Source: Sialis fuliginosa (lineage: Eukaryota; Arthropoda; Insecta; Megaloptera; Sialidae). From it: a stretch of 64,000 nt of DNA. The DNA is taken from contig OY540815.1 in NCBI GenBank assembly GCA_961205875.1, positions 23,249,638 through 23,313,637 of the forward strand, in the 5' to 3' direction. The position numbers and the translations under genes were made by a program. Under the pieces are notes generated by a model. That model was not told the DNA's origin and did not search any database. It worked only from the letters and a program-made list of their open reading frames with translations. Positions 1 through 11,660 of this stretch are shown one piece after another (position 1 is the stretch's first letter; every line of letters begins with the position of its first letter).

Positions 1-195
1 AATCTAGTTCATTTTGATTAATTAATTATACAGCTACACAAAAAAATCGGAACCAAAAAGCGACCTATAAAACATTGTAGTATTGATCGAGCATAATCGA
101 AATTCAAATTTTTGGAATTTTCTGCTTACCAGTTTTTTACTTTCTTATATATAAGTAAAGTATTGCTAAACCGAATTTTTCCAAATCCGGATTTT

Positions 196-302
196 GATGG
201 AATTATCCATTTTGACCTTCCCTGAATCCATTCTGACTATTTTCGCAATGATGTCTGTCGGTTTGTAAGCACTGTAACTCAAATACGACAAATCGTAGAA
301 GG
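196..302 (-). repeat. Relic of a dispersed repeat carrying a GTCT microsatellite
   Basis: This stretch matches the reverse complement of 53268-53420 closely: shared words include CTGAATCCATTCTGACTATT and the run TAACTCAAATA. The distant copy carries a long CAGA array at the matching position, while here only GATGTCTGTCGG remains. It is non-coding repeat sequence of unknown class. Confidence 0.7.
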
Positions 303-477
303 ATGAAATTTTATATTTAAGATTAATTTTTGTCTGGAGAGAAAAAAGTTTTTTAAAATGATTTTTGACCCCCCCCCCCCTTTCTATAGACTTTTTACTC
401 TCTCGAAGCTAAAAATAACCAAAAAAAGTTAGGTAAATAGGCTTTATTTTTTAACATATGAGATGAGTGTCACCCGG

Positions 478-514
478 GGTGGATTGCCCCCCTTCCCCCT
501 AAGTGACGCCACTG
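478..514 (-). repeat. hAT-like terminal motif (CAGTGGCGTCAC)
   Basis: Read on the minus strand, this begins CAGTGGCGTCACTTAGGGGG, a terminus typical of non-autonomous hAT-like elements in animals. The same CAGTGGCG word recurs at about 722, 1734, 7876, 8078, 29253, 31391, 32477 and 52694. The other end of this copy was not found, so only a terminus is claimed. Confidence 0.45.
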
Positions 515-520
515 TATACA

Positions 521-1480
521 TTCATTATAAATTACCTTTGAACGAAAGGAATGCAGAATATAGAAAACAAAAAATGTTGAAAGCACTTCGCATTATAGGA
601 TTTTAAACATTTAATTGAATTTCTGCAGTGATTTTAAATAGATTAAAGATAATAATGAAGTATTCAATCGGCTTATAAACAACAACAAAAACAAACTAAT
701 TATGTGTAGAGGAACTTAAACCAGTGGCGGCGGGAAATAAGCATATTACATTTTTTTTTACAGCATGATATGAATTTATATGAATTTTTTATCATAGATA
801 AAATCAAATACAAGTATATGCCCCAATGGGAATTTGGGTTTATATTTTTTTGTAAGATTATAAATTGTAGACAATATTTATTTTAGAAGAGTTACACACT
901 GATTTTTTGAAAGGTACGAAAGTTTTTTTTAGAAAGCCAATCATATGTCGTATGTCTACAGCTACAAAAGTTTCATCTGAAAAATAAATTAATAGTTTAT
1001 TTTGTATCTTACTCTTTTGGAAAATAAGAATTTTTAAAATTAATTTCTATTGACTTAGAATTTTGAAAAAATCATTTTTTTGCATTTTCTCAAAGTAGAT
1101 TATTTCAAAAGTATTCTCTGAAAATTTCAGACAAATGTCCTGTCCATATACGATTCAGTGTAAGTTCCAAAATAATTTTTTTATCTGCATGCAAATCGTA
1201 CTCAAAACTTTAAACGCGTTTTTCTCGAAACCATGTTTTCGAAGTCGGTGATCACTGTAACTTGAGAACGGCTTTGCCGATCGGTTTGAAATTTTTCTCA
1301 CTTATTTTATACATAATTGTCCTCCGGATGTGAGTGAAATTTTAGTCGAATAAAAAACTTTGACTTTCAACATCCGCCATTTTGTGAAAATTCAAAATTT
1401 TTCAAATCCCTTCGTCCATCCGGAGCATTATGTCATTAGCTAATGATCCCTTTTGTTTTTTTTTTATTTCAAATGATCTA
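521..1480. other. AT-rich stretch, no gene seen
   Basis: Frames on both strands are closed by frequent stops. A CAGTGGCGGCGGG motif near 722 may be another degraded hAT-like end. Near 1250-1300 the words CTGTAACTTGAGAACGGCTT and CGGTTTGAAATTTTTCTC resemble common insect interspersed repeats, but no ends could be placed. Confidence 0.5.
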
Positions 1481-1689
1481 GTGACGAGCAGCAGTGATTT
1501 TTTTTGGACCCCTCCCAAATTTGCTGTATTTCCCTTATTTTTCAATATTTTGCCATAAAAAAATAATAATATTTTCTGTAAATACATATCTTTCATGTGG
1601 AAAAACATTTGTTATTAATTATTTTAATATGTGGCCAAAAAAAAATCCTAAAAAAGAGATTTTTTGGAAGTCCCATTTGGGTCTGCCCC

Positions 1690-1734
1690 CTTAAAATATA
1701 TTTTTGTCCTGGCAAAAATAATTTGACGCCACTG
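1690..1734 (-). repeat. Second hAT-like terminal motif
   Basis: On the minus strand the segment starts CAGTGGCGTCAAATTATTTT and runs into a G-rich AAGGGGGCAGACCC. This resembles the terminus at 478-514. The partner terminus is not clear; CAGCAGTG near 1487 is a weak candidate. Confidence 0.4.
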
Positions 1735-1740
1735 TAAGCG

Positions 1741-4150
1741 ACCAGGACAAAGGTACACACTATATTTGTGTGTTTTATCGTCCGTCTTTGTCTGGGGCTG
1801 CGATATGAACGAAGATCTAGAAAACAAATTAATTTAATTAATTCTAAACGTAAACCGACATTCGACCAAAATAGCGTGAATAAACCGAAATAAGAGATAT
1901 TTAGATAAACTCCGCTCAACAAAACGATCTAGTCAACAAAGTGAGACGATCGGATATGATTTGCAGATAATCCGCATAGGTTATCTCGCTCTGATAAAGC
2001 CATTTAATACAAAGCCATTGAGTTGTGTTTTCCAGACGACTTGCTTGACAAAGATAATAATAAAATACAAGTAGGGTATTTAAAAGATAATTTATTTTGT
2101 TTTTGTAATAATTGAAAATTTATCATATTTGTGGATAACCGCAGTTATTGTAATGGAAAATAACAAGATAAAATAATAATATATAAATAAAACAAGTTTA
2201 TCTAAAGTTTCGAAAAATTTAACAAAGTTAAATTTAATTAAACAGATAATGTGGGTTTTATAGCAGAATTTAGATCGTTTTAGATAATCGGAAAAATTAT
2301 AGTCTCTGATCACATACAGGGCTAGCCAGAAGTCGTTTTATTTATACTTAAATAAAAAATTTAAGCGCTTTTTAGACAAGCTTAAATTTTGATGAAATTA
2401 AAAAATTATTTTTTCGATTTTTTTTTAAAACAGTTCAAATTATAAAAAAATTGTAAAGGATATTATTATCTATAATCCATGTTCATCCCCCCTACCATTT
2501 TTTAAAAGAAAATGATCGATTTTTTGAATTATATTTTAAATGAAAAATTGTAGATAATATTATTTTCTATAATTATTGCATTTGTTTTATCATTTGTAGT
2601 TAGAAATATAGAAAAACTGTTTTTCTCTGTATTACGTATAAGAAAGTCTTGAATTTGAATTGACGTTACATTTCATACAAAAAGGTTAGTTTGTATGTAT
2701 ATAATTTAAAAAAAAATAATCACATATTAAAATTTTATTTGCGATTTTCATCCACCCCATTTTTATTATAAAATAATAGTCGACAATTATATAGCTGTGG
2801 ATTTTATACCGTATAAGGGTAAACTACCACCTTGTAGGAACATAATTACCTTTACACTAAGAATTATCAAAACACAAATTATAGTTCATTTTAACAGCAC
2901 TTTAGTTAATAATAACACAGGAAATAAAATTATACTAAATTATTACACACCACTTAATTCGATACTAAAACTGAAACCGAACTTTTGATAGAATAAAGAT
3001 AACGTATTGGAAATCCATTACTCTGTCTTTCTCTGATTCAGACCTCATTATTTAAATTGGTAAATTGGCATCTTTGACCCGGCATCGGGCGTGTTAGTTA
3101 TTTTTTTCGGTAATTTTGTTGGTTAAACTCAATGTTAAAAAAATCTTCATAAAAACAGTCGATTTTTTTTATAAACATTTATATAATTTCTTCTTCATGG
3201 GTTTTATGTCAAGTGGATTTATATACTTTATAAAATCTAATATTGTTAGTCTGGAATGCATTTTAAAAAATTTCACTGACTACCTTAAAATTAAGAGAGA
3301 ACTCCACTGTGATGGGTTAAAAAAATGTCAATGTTGGGGAATTTTTTTCACATGTATTACTAATTATTTTAGAATCAGGTAAAGGACATTTTATTGTGTA
3401 TATATTCAACTTATTTAATACCAATTTTTATTGAAAAATATTAAAAATTTACAAAGTTTTGAACTTTGAAAATATTTTTCTCCATTGTCTATATTTTTTT
3501 TTAATTAATGTGGTCTTAAAAAAGTAGCTACGCACAGACTTAGCCACTGTAATTACGAAAATTTAGGAAAAAATATTTTTTTTAATCAGTCCATTAGTTT
3601 GAGACATCGCTGGAACCAGATGGAAAAAAGTCGTTTCGAGAAAAACGTATTCAATGTTTTCTGCTCTCACTAAATTGACTGTAATTCGAAATTTTAACAA
3701 TTTTTTTCAACATATTTTTTAATTTGTATATTTTAAAAAATCAAATTTTTTTCCGTAGTTTTTCTCTTTAATTCACTGGCACCAAATGGATCAGCTTATA
3801 AATATAATAATAATAATTTCGTTGAGCATACCCTGTCCCGGGTTAATCAACGTTAGTCGTAATTTGCAATCTGTAATTTCGATCTAGAATTAAATTATAT
3901 GCAGTAGCTAAATTTATGACAGTTTATGCGACGATTAAAGGAAATAAATATACGGCTTAATCTAACTCTGGGGGCTTTAAGATTTCTAATGTTCCTTACC
4001 AGTTTGTGTATATATATTTTATCATTAATGGCTTTTCGAGTTGTGTTATTTTTGATTTATAATGGTGATTTATACGAAAATTATGATTATAGTTAATTGA
4101 AAAATTTAGAATTTAAGTGAAATTTAGATTCATGTTTCAATTTAATCACT
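1741..4150. other. AT-rich stretch, no gene seen
   Basis: No supported coding region. The 88-codon frame at 3116-3382 is A/T-driven and lysine/phenylalanine-rich, with no recognisable domain. It contains TTCTTCATGGGTTTTATGTC (about 3190), which recurs at about 14928 in another repeat, so that part is repetitive. The rest shows homopolymer runs and no structure I can name. Confidence 0.5.
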
Positions 4151-4153
4151 CTG

Positions 4154-4417
4154 TTTATACAAGGTGAATAAAAAGTACTATAGCAACATAGAATGCCTAG
4201 AATTTTTTTTTTATCTTTGTATATTTTTATTAAGCCACTAAAATTTCACCTGTGTGGTTTTACTTCAAACTTAGGTAATCACTATGTTTATAAATGTTTA
4301 TACAAGGTGAATAAAAAGTGTTAAAGCAACATAAAGTGTCTAGAATTTTTTTTACAAATCTATATTTTTATTAAGCCACTAAAATTTCACCTGTGTGGTT
4401 TTACTTCAAACTTAGGT
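4154..4417. repeat. Tandem duplication, 143-bp unit
   Basis: Two adjacent copies begin TTTATACAAGGTGAATAAAA at 4154 and 4297 and share AAGCCACTAAAATTTCACCT followed by GTGTGGTTTTACTTC. The second copy stops at about 4417 (CTTAGGTA). They differ by scattered substitutions and a T-run length change, so the duplication is not very recent. Confidence 0.9.
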
Positions 4418-4419
4418 AC

Positions 4420-5605
4420 CCCCTCATATTTTTTTCAAAAAAATATCAATTGCAAATTTATCTTATTACGTATAAATATTACATTAAAAAAAATTAAAAA
4501 ATGTTGCCTATTCTGGGGTCTTACAACATTTTAAGTAACTTCTATATAAATATCAATTAATTAGAAATACGACTGAGTACTGATTTTTTTTGACACATCC
4601 TACTATACATAAATTATTCAAAGTTAAAATACACGTGATAATTTATCCCCCCCCCCTTAACAATCTTTAAAACACAACTAAAATAAATAACAACAGTTTA
4701 ATAATATTAAATGTTACTTTATCACATCGAATATTATCATGTTAAGCGAAATGTATACCAAACGTAAAACTGAAACTCTAAACTTTATCATACCCCCCTC
4801 CCCCCCAAAGAAACTAAAAACTAATCCAAACAAAACGAAATATAAAGTCGTAATGTAGAAAGGCAATATCAAGTTTATATGTATGATACACAATTTGCAT
4901 CAAGTTGGCTCTGAATTCTTCAAAGCGGCACGCAACGCATGCTAGATGTTGCAGAGTACCGTTTAGAGCAACCTTCCATGTAACCCTGGTGACTGTACTT
5001 GACACGTCTACCATGCTGATGATGCATATGTTGTAACATCAGTACAATATTTAAGCGTTTAAATCTAAAGAAGGTTGGATTGAAATTGGATGAAATTCGG
5101 AGTAAAAATTAATACATTTTTTATGTAATGTATTTACTGAAATATTTTGAATTTTTATATAAAATAAGTGTTTAAAATAATATGGGGTAAAAAAGTGACG
5201 CACGCAGTGTTTGTTGGATGTAAATTCTTGGAGAGTATTTGAGTTAAATAAAGCAGAGAGAAAATCTGAAAGTACCTAAAAATCTGCAAAAACCACTACC
5301 AGGAGTGGAATAAAAACTTCGTCCGTGATCATCGGGCCCCGGAACAACTCCGGTGGGAATAACTCACGAAATATATCTGCACCGGACTCGACGCTTCGAA
5401 GCTTATATGGCTTATTTCTGTTGCCATGAAAAATAGGGCTGGCAAGTTTAGTTAGTGAATGTAAAGAAATGTATCGATGTATTAAAGCAATGGTTTCCAA
5501 ACTTTATGTTACTACACCTCCCTTACACCTCTCTTACCCCCCCCTCAACCTTTATTTTATAAAAAAAATTAAGACGCGTTTTAATTGTTTATTACCAACA
5601 ATTTT
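4420..5605. other. No gene seen; two less AT-rich patches
   Basis: Patches at about 4880-5030 and 5290-5450 are noticeably less AT-rich than their surroundings. Each has an open frame on the minus strand (66 and 74 codons) that matches no family I recognise and lacks clear splice sites. C-runs occur at 4647 and 4796. CAATGGTTTCCAAACTTT near 5489 resembles a hAT-like end. Confidence 0.4.
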
Positions 5606-5990
5606 TCTAAACTATCGATGTAAAAAATCTGAAAAAATTAAAAATCTGAAAAAATTCCAGAATGTATCTTTTAATTAGTACTTTCACTGAAAATTATAAC
5701 GAACACTCTCAAACATTTTTTGGACCTCCCTACCATAAACTGAAAAGGTTACTCACATTTTTTTTTCACTTACCCCATTAAGTGTGGTGTTTTTAAATAG
5801 GTCTTCTAAAATGCAACAAAAAATGTCAAATGACCTTTTGATTTTAACCCTTTAGTCACGATATATTTGCTTTTCAATGTGGTTATCAAAAAAAAATCTG
5901 AGAAAATTTCAGAATATAGTTTTTGAAACATTTTGGAATAACTCGTGGTGAGAATGACTACAGAACCCTATCAAGTGCGTGCCCAACACG
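5606..5990 (+). repeat. Hairpin-ended repeat family, truncated copy
   Basis: The sequence shares long words with 57780-59061: AACGAACACTCTCAAA, GGTCTTCTAAAATGCAACAA and TTTTGATTTTAACCCTTTAG. It ends in the same terminal hairpin, AAGTGCGTGCCCAACACGC, at about 5970-5988. The opposite end, AGGTTTCC hairpin, is missing, so the copy is truncated on the left. It is non-coding. Confidence 0.8.
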
Positions 5991-5994
5991 CTTT

Positions 5995-6582
5995 TTTTCT
6001 TGTCAGTACGTTTAAGTTAAACAACCCTAATAACACTGACTACAAAAAGGGAGAATAACTATAAAATTTCATTCAGATCGTAAGTAAGTACACCCTCAAT
6101 GCAGCTCTGAATTGTTTCAAGGATATAAAGGATGCGTTATTTTCTTCCACTTTCCGTAACTTTAAAACGTTTTTCTTGCATGTGGTGGTAAGTTTGTTTT
6201 CAAAAAGAAATTGTGTTGACTATCGATAATATACGAAGCAATTTCGTAAATATTTTCATATTTTGAGGTGGAGAAAAAGTTAGTACTATCTATTTTTTAT
6301 ATGAGCCTAATTTTTTTTACCTAGTGAGTTGACTCCGGGAAGGAATTTGTAAAATTCCAAGAGGGTGAAATTTTAATAAATTATAAATAATTCGAAAGGA
6401 AGGAGATTATTATATTTCGACCGTGGAGAACGATTTTTAGTCGTTGGAGGGAATGTCTCCATCAGTATTAAATAATATTATTTTATTTAAATAAAATCAT
6501 TAAGTGAAAATAACTTTATGACTTTTTATATCTATAGATTTGAGGTTAGGTCAGATAGAATACATACATATTATAATTTACA
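5995..6582. other. No feature seen
   Basis: AT-rich sequence with no open frame of interest and no repeat partner recognised in the window. Confidence 0.5.
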
Positions 6583-7098
6583 CTTATCACCGTCGTCACT
6601 CGTCACCTTGCTCATATTTTGCCATATTCGAAATTAAAAGTAAAGTAAAATTATTTCACTATCACGATTAACTATTAACGATAAATATTAAATATGTACC
6701 AAGGTATATAACATTTTCAAAATCACAGAACGTATTGTCAACTTATGAATAGCAAAAATGACACTTCCCAAATAGACAAAATTGTCTGTGATAGTTACTC
6801 AATGGTGATAACTTTTTCATGATTTTGCAATGTCGAATTTGTACTTCTTTGATTGTATATGTTGTAAAAATATCAAAAAATACAAAGACAAGAATAAATA
6901 AAGGATTTCTTGTAATTGATATTCTATTATACATTTATAACATTTGAATACATCTTCGTGGTGACGTCAATTCCCGCGCCAACGCTGATTGGTCAAGGAT
7001 CTATACATAACTTGGTGGGAGCCCTCTCGACTTCGAATAAACGCGACTTCCTCGATTCAAAACGATTCAGAAAGCTTAGAATAAACGAGTCCCGACTG
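6583..7098 (-). mobile_element. Pogo-like non-autonomous transposon, one end missing
   Basis: Read from 7098 on the minus strand it starts CAGTCGGGACTCGTTTATT, next to a TA, and matches the complete copy at 10424-11131 through GACCAATCAGCGTTGGCGCG and the core CATGAAAAAG. It stops at 6583 (CACTTATCACCG), lacking about 148 bp that the complete copy carries up to its far end. The 63-codon frame inside (starting MYNRIS) is shared with the other copy only because the repeat is shared, and is not evidence of a protein. Confidence 0.85.
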
Positions 7099-7099
7099 T

Positions 7100-7756
7100 A
7101 ATATAGTTAAAATATGAACTTTCTGTAATCTATAAGCTTTCAAATGATCCTAGATTTGTGAAACTCTTTGCAACAGAAGTATTTTTATAAACTACATAAA
7201 ATACATTCCAGAAGTATAGGTCATTATTTAAAAAAAAAAACAAAGCAATTGGAAATCGTATTTCAAAGTTGTTCGATTATTAGCTGGATCTAATAGAATA
7301 CATCAGGATGTTTAACGGGATATGCCAGAAAAAGATATATTGAGAAAAATGGTCTTTTGAGGAGCTAAACCAAACAGCGCCAGACCACGTACGCGTCCGA
7401 CAAGAACAGAGCTATACAGACCGCACGCTACAAACGCGTTCCGTCTCACTCTGGCACGCACGTTGTTTACGTGTTTTGTTCGTAGGACATAGCGAGAGCT
7501 AGATTACTGAGATAGATGTGATGGGAGGAACTATAAATTTTCGTTAAGGAGCTATACACACCGCAAGAGAGATGCTGCAGAAGTACCTCAGTAAAGAAGC
7601 CGTTGTTCTTAACTCACGACGACACGTTTAATGTTTTCTTGAGACGGCTCGAGTACGGATTAATGATATTTTTATACAAAAAGTTTGTGTAATTGTAAAT
7701 GTATGGATATTTGATTACACAATGCAAATGGTTTAACTTGTAAAGGCGTTTCAATG
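7100..7756. other. No gene seen; short direct repeat in a GC-richer patch
   Basis: At 7409-7425 and 7549-7565 the word GAGCTATACA(G/C)ACCGCA occurs twice in the same direction, 140 bp apart. The stretch 7370-7640 is GC-richer and CpG-bearing compared with its flanks. No coding frame or splice sites support a gene. Confidence 0.4.
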
Positions 7757-8127
7757 CCTTTATTTTATTTTTTTACTAATTTAAACGTGCAGGAGAAGAG
7801 GGGGGGGTTATTTTATTAAAATGTAAAGAGAGTGGGTATTGGAGATTGTCCCTGTACTCCTCGGTGTGACGCCACTGCAGTTTTCTTAGTAAAAATAAAC
7901 TCATATCATTTTTAACTAATTGAAACCTTTATTTTATTTTTTTACTAATTTAAACATGCTGTACGTTATTTTAGGTTACGTTAGTAACGGCAGGAGAGGG
8001 GGGGGGGGTTATTTTATTAAAATGTTAAGGGAGTGGGTATTGGAGATTTTCCCCTGCACTCTTCGGTGTGACGCCACTGCAGTTTTATTAGTAAAAATAT
8101 ACTCATATCATTTTTAACTAATTGAAA
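7757..8127. repeat. Tandem duplication, 169-bp unit with an insertion in copy two
   Basis: Copy one (7757-7925) and copy two (7926-8127) share CCTTTATTTTATTTTTTTAC, a G-run, TTATTTTATTAAAATG, GAGTGGGTATTGGAGA and GTGTGACGCCACTGCAG. Copy two has about 32 extra bases (from CTGTACGTTATTTTAGG) between CATG and CAGGAGAG. Each copy carries the hAT-like end motif CAGTGGCGTCACAC on the minus strand. Confidence 0.9.
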
Positions 8128-9214
8128 ATCGATTTACTTATTGGTATTTAAATAAATAGTATTAACAGTTATGTTACAATTAAAAGATATGTTTTCCCAA
8201 TAGAATAAAAAAAACTACCTAGCAATTTAAGTAAGTAGAAATCAACGATCTAAAAACAGTGGTGATTGGTGTACACCTTAGAAATTATAAGCTTTACATT
8301 ATTATAAATTTATTACCACTTCTCTAAAATCAAGATAAAATTTTTAACGATTTAAAACCTCGTAGAAAGTATTTAGTTTGGTTAGGTTAGGGCATCTGTA
8401 GGAAGGGATAACTAGAAGAAAAAAAATGGAATTTTTACAAAAACAAAATTTGTTAAATATTAGTTACTAGTCTGGTAGTTCAAAAATTATCCGCTAAATT
8501 GATAAATATTATTTAATGTTATTTAAAATTACGAAAACCAAAAAAATAAACTTAATTACCCGTTGAATTTCGAAAATCTTCTGCGGACGCCTCTGATACT
8601 AGATATTACAAACCCTTATTGTATTTTTTAAATAACATAAAAAATACTTTTTCACTATATCATAAAAAATACTTTATAAAAAAAATCTAACGTAGCAAAA
8701 TTTCAATAAACAGCATCGATATAAAATTGGGTTCGAATGTAAATGACTCGATCGAGTAGGCGGGGAAATAATTCACGAACCAAAGCACGAAATCAAATTT
8801 TAATATTTCCATATTATTTCATTTCTTTTAAAAGCAATTCAAAATTGAGCTGGCGTACAATATATCACCCATATTTCTGACAAATCAAACCTTCACAAGA
8901 GAAAACTTCAATTTCTCGCCATATTGTGACGAATGGCCATCAATAGACTGATATTGCTCCTACAATATATATCTTATTCTTTGTATTACGGCCATTGTTC
9001 AGACAGGTACGTTCTAAACAGAGATGGATAGCTATTCCATGCAGCATTATTATATATGTGTCTCTTGTTTTTACTGCATGTATGAACATACATCAAAATA
9101 CTGTTTTCTGTAATATATTTTCAAAGTCGTCGACAATTTGCGAAACAATATTTTTGAGTTAGGAGAATATACACATTTTTGAATTGTATATGAAATACGT
9201 ATGTCCAATTATTA
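8128..9214. other. AT-rich stretch, no feature seen
   Basis: No supported gene or recognisable repeat. Frames are short on both strands. Confidence 0.5.
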
Positions 9215-9401
9215 TACTGCCGTGCTTATGTAAGGTGTAAAAAATAAAAACTCGAAAGGTTTTGATTTTTTTAAAACTGAATTAATTTTTTTTCATAAAA
9301 TTCAGTATAAGTCATTTAAGTGTAATTTTAGTTTACAATTCATCAAAATGCCTACATTAAAATAAAAGAATTTTACTGCCTTTTACATAAGCATGGCAGT
9401 A
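9215..9401. mobile_element. 187-bp miniature inverted-repeat element, TA-flanked
   Basis: The left end TACTGCCGTGCTTATGTAA is the reverse complement of the right end TTACATAAGCATGGCAGTA apart from one mismatch. TA lies on both sides (9213-9214 and 9402-9403), as for Tc1/mariner-type insertions. There is no open frame inside, so it is non-autonomous. Confidence 0.8.
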
Positions 9402-9634
9402 TATTTCTAGATATTTTTTTCAATTTAAATACTTGCGTGTAAACGATACGAAACAATAAAAATTATAATTTAAACAGATAAAACCTGTGGTTTAGATTTA
9501 ATATTAAATAATATACCAAAAACCACAAACGAGGGAAATAAAAATATTATACATGTTTAAATAATCCTCTTTGGAATTAATTTATTTCACTTTGAAGACT
9601 TTTCAAGCATGGGGTACTTTTTAATTCGTACGTT

Positions 9635-9909
9635 TTCGTGTGTTCTGGAATTGTTAAATCATTAATTTAACCCTCAGCTACCGAAACACGTCCAATAGAA
9701 ACGTTTTATTCTAAAATATGTTTTTCTTAATACGTGCCTGACCTAATTATCCGTTATTCATTTCAATACAGTAGTTAATTCGTGTGTTCTGGAATTGTTA
9801 AATCATTAATTTAACCCACAGCTACTAAAACACGTCCAATAGAATCGTTTTAATAATTTTTTTCTTAATACGTGCCCGACCTAATTATTTATTATTCATT
9901 TCAATACAG
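9635..9909. repeat. Tandem duplication, 144-bp unit
   Basis: Copies starting at 9635 and 9779 share TTCGTGTGTTCTGGAATTG, AAATCATTAATTTAACCC, ACACGTCCAATAGAA and CTTAATACGTGCC. They end at TTTCAATACAG (about 9771 and 9909). A few substitutions and one small deletion separate them. Confidence 0.9.
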
Positions 9910-9954
9910 AGGGTTAAATGTAAGTGAAATTATTTCCAAATTAAAATAATGAAT

Positions 9955-10050
9955 AGATCTTGGCTTCTGGGTCTAAGCTGCGTCGATTTGGTCGTGTTAT
10001 CGGTCAACGTTTCGTTACACATTGCAGTGGACACCTTCAGGGTTCTTCTA
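9955..10050 (-). repeat. Retroelement-like fragment, paralogue of 46761-46862
   Basis: The word CTTGGCTTCTGGGTCTAAGC and the following CGTTTCGTTACACATTGCAG match 46761-46862 over about 95 bases with scattered differences. On the minus strand it reads CCTGAAG...GACGAAACG-like, an arrangement seen in tails of Penelope-like elements. The class is inferred; only the paralogy is direct. The 61-codon frame over it is not supported. Confidence 0.6.
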
Positions 10051-10423
10051 AATAATGCTAAAAATTATTTCAAAATCCATGATTTAAAAAAAATGGAACG
10101 AACTATATGCATATGTTGGTGTGTATGTGTGTGAACATTTTCTCCCCTTCTCCCCCCTCCCTTCTAGCACACACACACTTTACGCCTGATTACACCACCG
10201 TCGCTATGAATCGCTAAGCGGGGAGTTATAACTCCGTAAGCAGTTCCGGGAAATGATCACTCTAAATTATGCGTACAGTTTAAACTGTTTCATTCCGCTA
10301 CGTGTCTGTCTGTTTCTGTGTCACTGTGTCTCTGCGTGTGTCTTAGATTATTATACATAATAGAATGGAGAAATCATTTTTCATAATGACAATACGTATA
10401 TATTAAATTATAGTTTATTAATA
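10051..10423. other. Simple-sequence patch, no gene seen
   Basis: Holds a GT-rich run near 10117-10133, a C-rich run near 10142-10165, ACACACACAC near 10170, and a GTGTCTGTC-type run near 10300-10340. The 10180-10270 part is less AT-rich and shows nothing recognisable. Confidence 0.5.
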
Positions 10424-11131
10424 CAGTCGGGACTCATTTATTTTAAACCTTCTGAATCATATGACTCGCGTTTATATTAAGTCGAGATGGGCTCCCACCA
10501 AGTTATGTGTAGATCCTTGACCAATCAGCGTTGGCGCGGGAATTGACATCACCACGAAGATGTATTCAAATGTTATAAATGTATAATAGAATATCAAATA
10601 CAAGAAATCCTTTATTTATTCTTGTCTTCGTATTTTTTGATATTTTAACAACATATGCATATATGTACAATCAAAGAAATACAAATTCGACATTGCAAAA
10701 TCATGAAAAAGCTATCACAGACAATTTTGTCTATTCGGGAAGTGTAATTTTTACTATTCCTAAGTTGGCAATACGTTTTGTGATGTCAAACATTTGAATA
10801 CGTCTTCGTGGTGATTTGAAATCCCGCGCCAACGCTGATTGGTCAAAGAGCTATAGAGACTATGTATGTAAACCTTGGTATTTAATATTTATCGTTAATA
10901 GTTAATCGTGATAGTGAAATAATTTTACTTTACCTTTAATTTGGAATATGAGCAAGGTGACGAGTGACGACGGTGATAAGTGTCTCTAATTAATTCTACA
11001 AAAATTTCAAAAATATGTTCGTTTACGCCATGACTCGAGAATGGTGGGAGGTGAAGGAGGAGAAAAAATTTACAATAAACGAAAGTCGGCATTTACGATA
11101 AACGAGAGTTACAATAAACGAGTCCCGACTG
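10424..11131 (+). mobile_element. Pogo-like non-autonomous transposon with both ends, 708 bp
   Basis: The ends are CAGTCGGGACTCATTTATT and, at the right, AATAAACGAGTCCCGACTG, inverted repeats of about 19 bp. TA dinucleotides flank both (10422-10423 and 11132-11133). This agrees with the pogo/Tigger branch of Tc1/mariner. Near the right end CGTTTATTGTAA-like words are repeated, a possible transposase-binding arrangement. There is no transposase. Compared with 6583-7098 it has an additional inverted copy of its own left subterminal region at about 10790-10850. Confidence 0.9.
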
Positions 11132-11364
11132 TACCTATTTTGAACGATACTTTAGTTAATATATCGAAGAAGAGTTGTAACTGTACTTAAGTATCTTTTT
11201 GAGTAATTGTACTTATGTATTTATGTACTTACTAGCGGCTCATTTGATGCTTTTACCGCGTTGTTTAATTTTTATTAACATTTATATAATTTATAAAATT
11301 TAATTCCATCTGTACTGTTAATTTGGAACAATTTTCTTATTCCTATTAGGGTAAAACGTATAGA

Positions 11365-11660
11365 ATTTAGGTTAGTGAAAACACCATGAAGTGAAGTTAG
11401 GTAATTAATACGGATTTTTGTTATGATAGTCGATAAAACAGGTTTTTAGTTTGCATTTGTACGCTAAATGTTACGCCAAGAAGTGGAACCTTCGTGCGTA
11501 CAAATACCACAAATTTTCGGGATACAAAGTAGCCTATGAACTTCCCCAGTATGCAAACTATCTCCTTGCCAAATTTCAACAAGATCGGTTCAGCCGTTTA
11601 GCCGTGAAAAGGTAAAAAACAGACAGATAGAGACACTTTCGAATTTATAATATTATAGTA
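11365..11660 (-). repeat. Interspersed repeat R1 (GAACCGATCTTGATGAAATT family)
   Basis: On the minus strand the copy runs ATAATATTATAAATTCGAAA, then a TGTCT-rich piece, CTTTTCACGGCTAAACGGCT, GAACCGATCTTGTTGAAATT and CCCGAAAATTTGTGG. Relatives lie at 14682-15000, 45134-45345 and 59522-60660. Such repeats are widespread in insects and are usually assigned to Helitron-like or retroelement tails. The class is an inference. Confidence 0.8.

Noticed and set aside
6743-6934. Frame beginning MYNRIS, shared with a similar frame at 10579-10797
   Set aside because: The similarity comes from both lying in copies of the same pogo-like element. The frames diverge and break outside the first 20 or so codons, so there is no sign of protein constraint.
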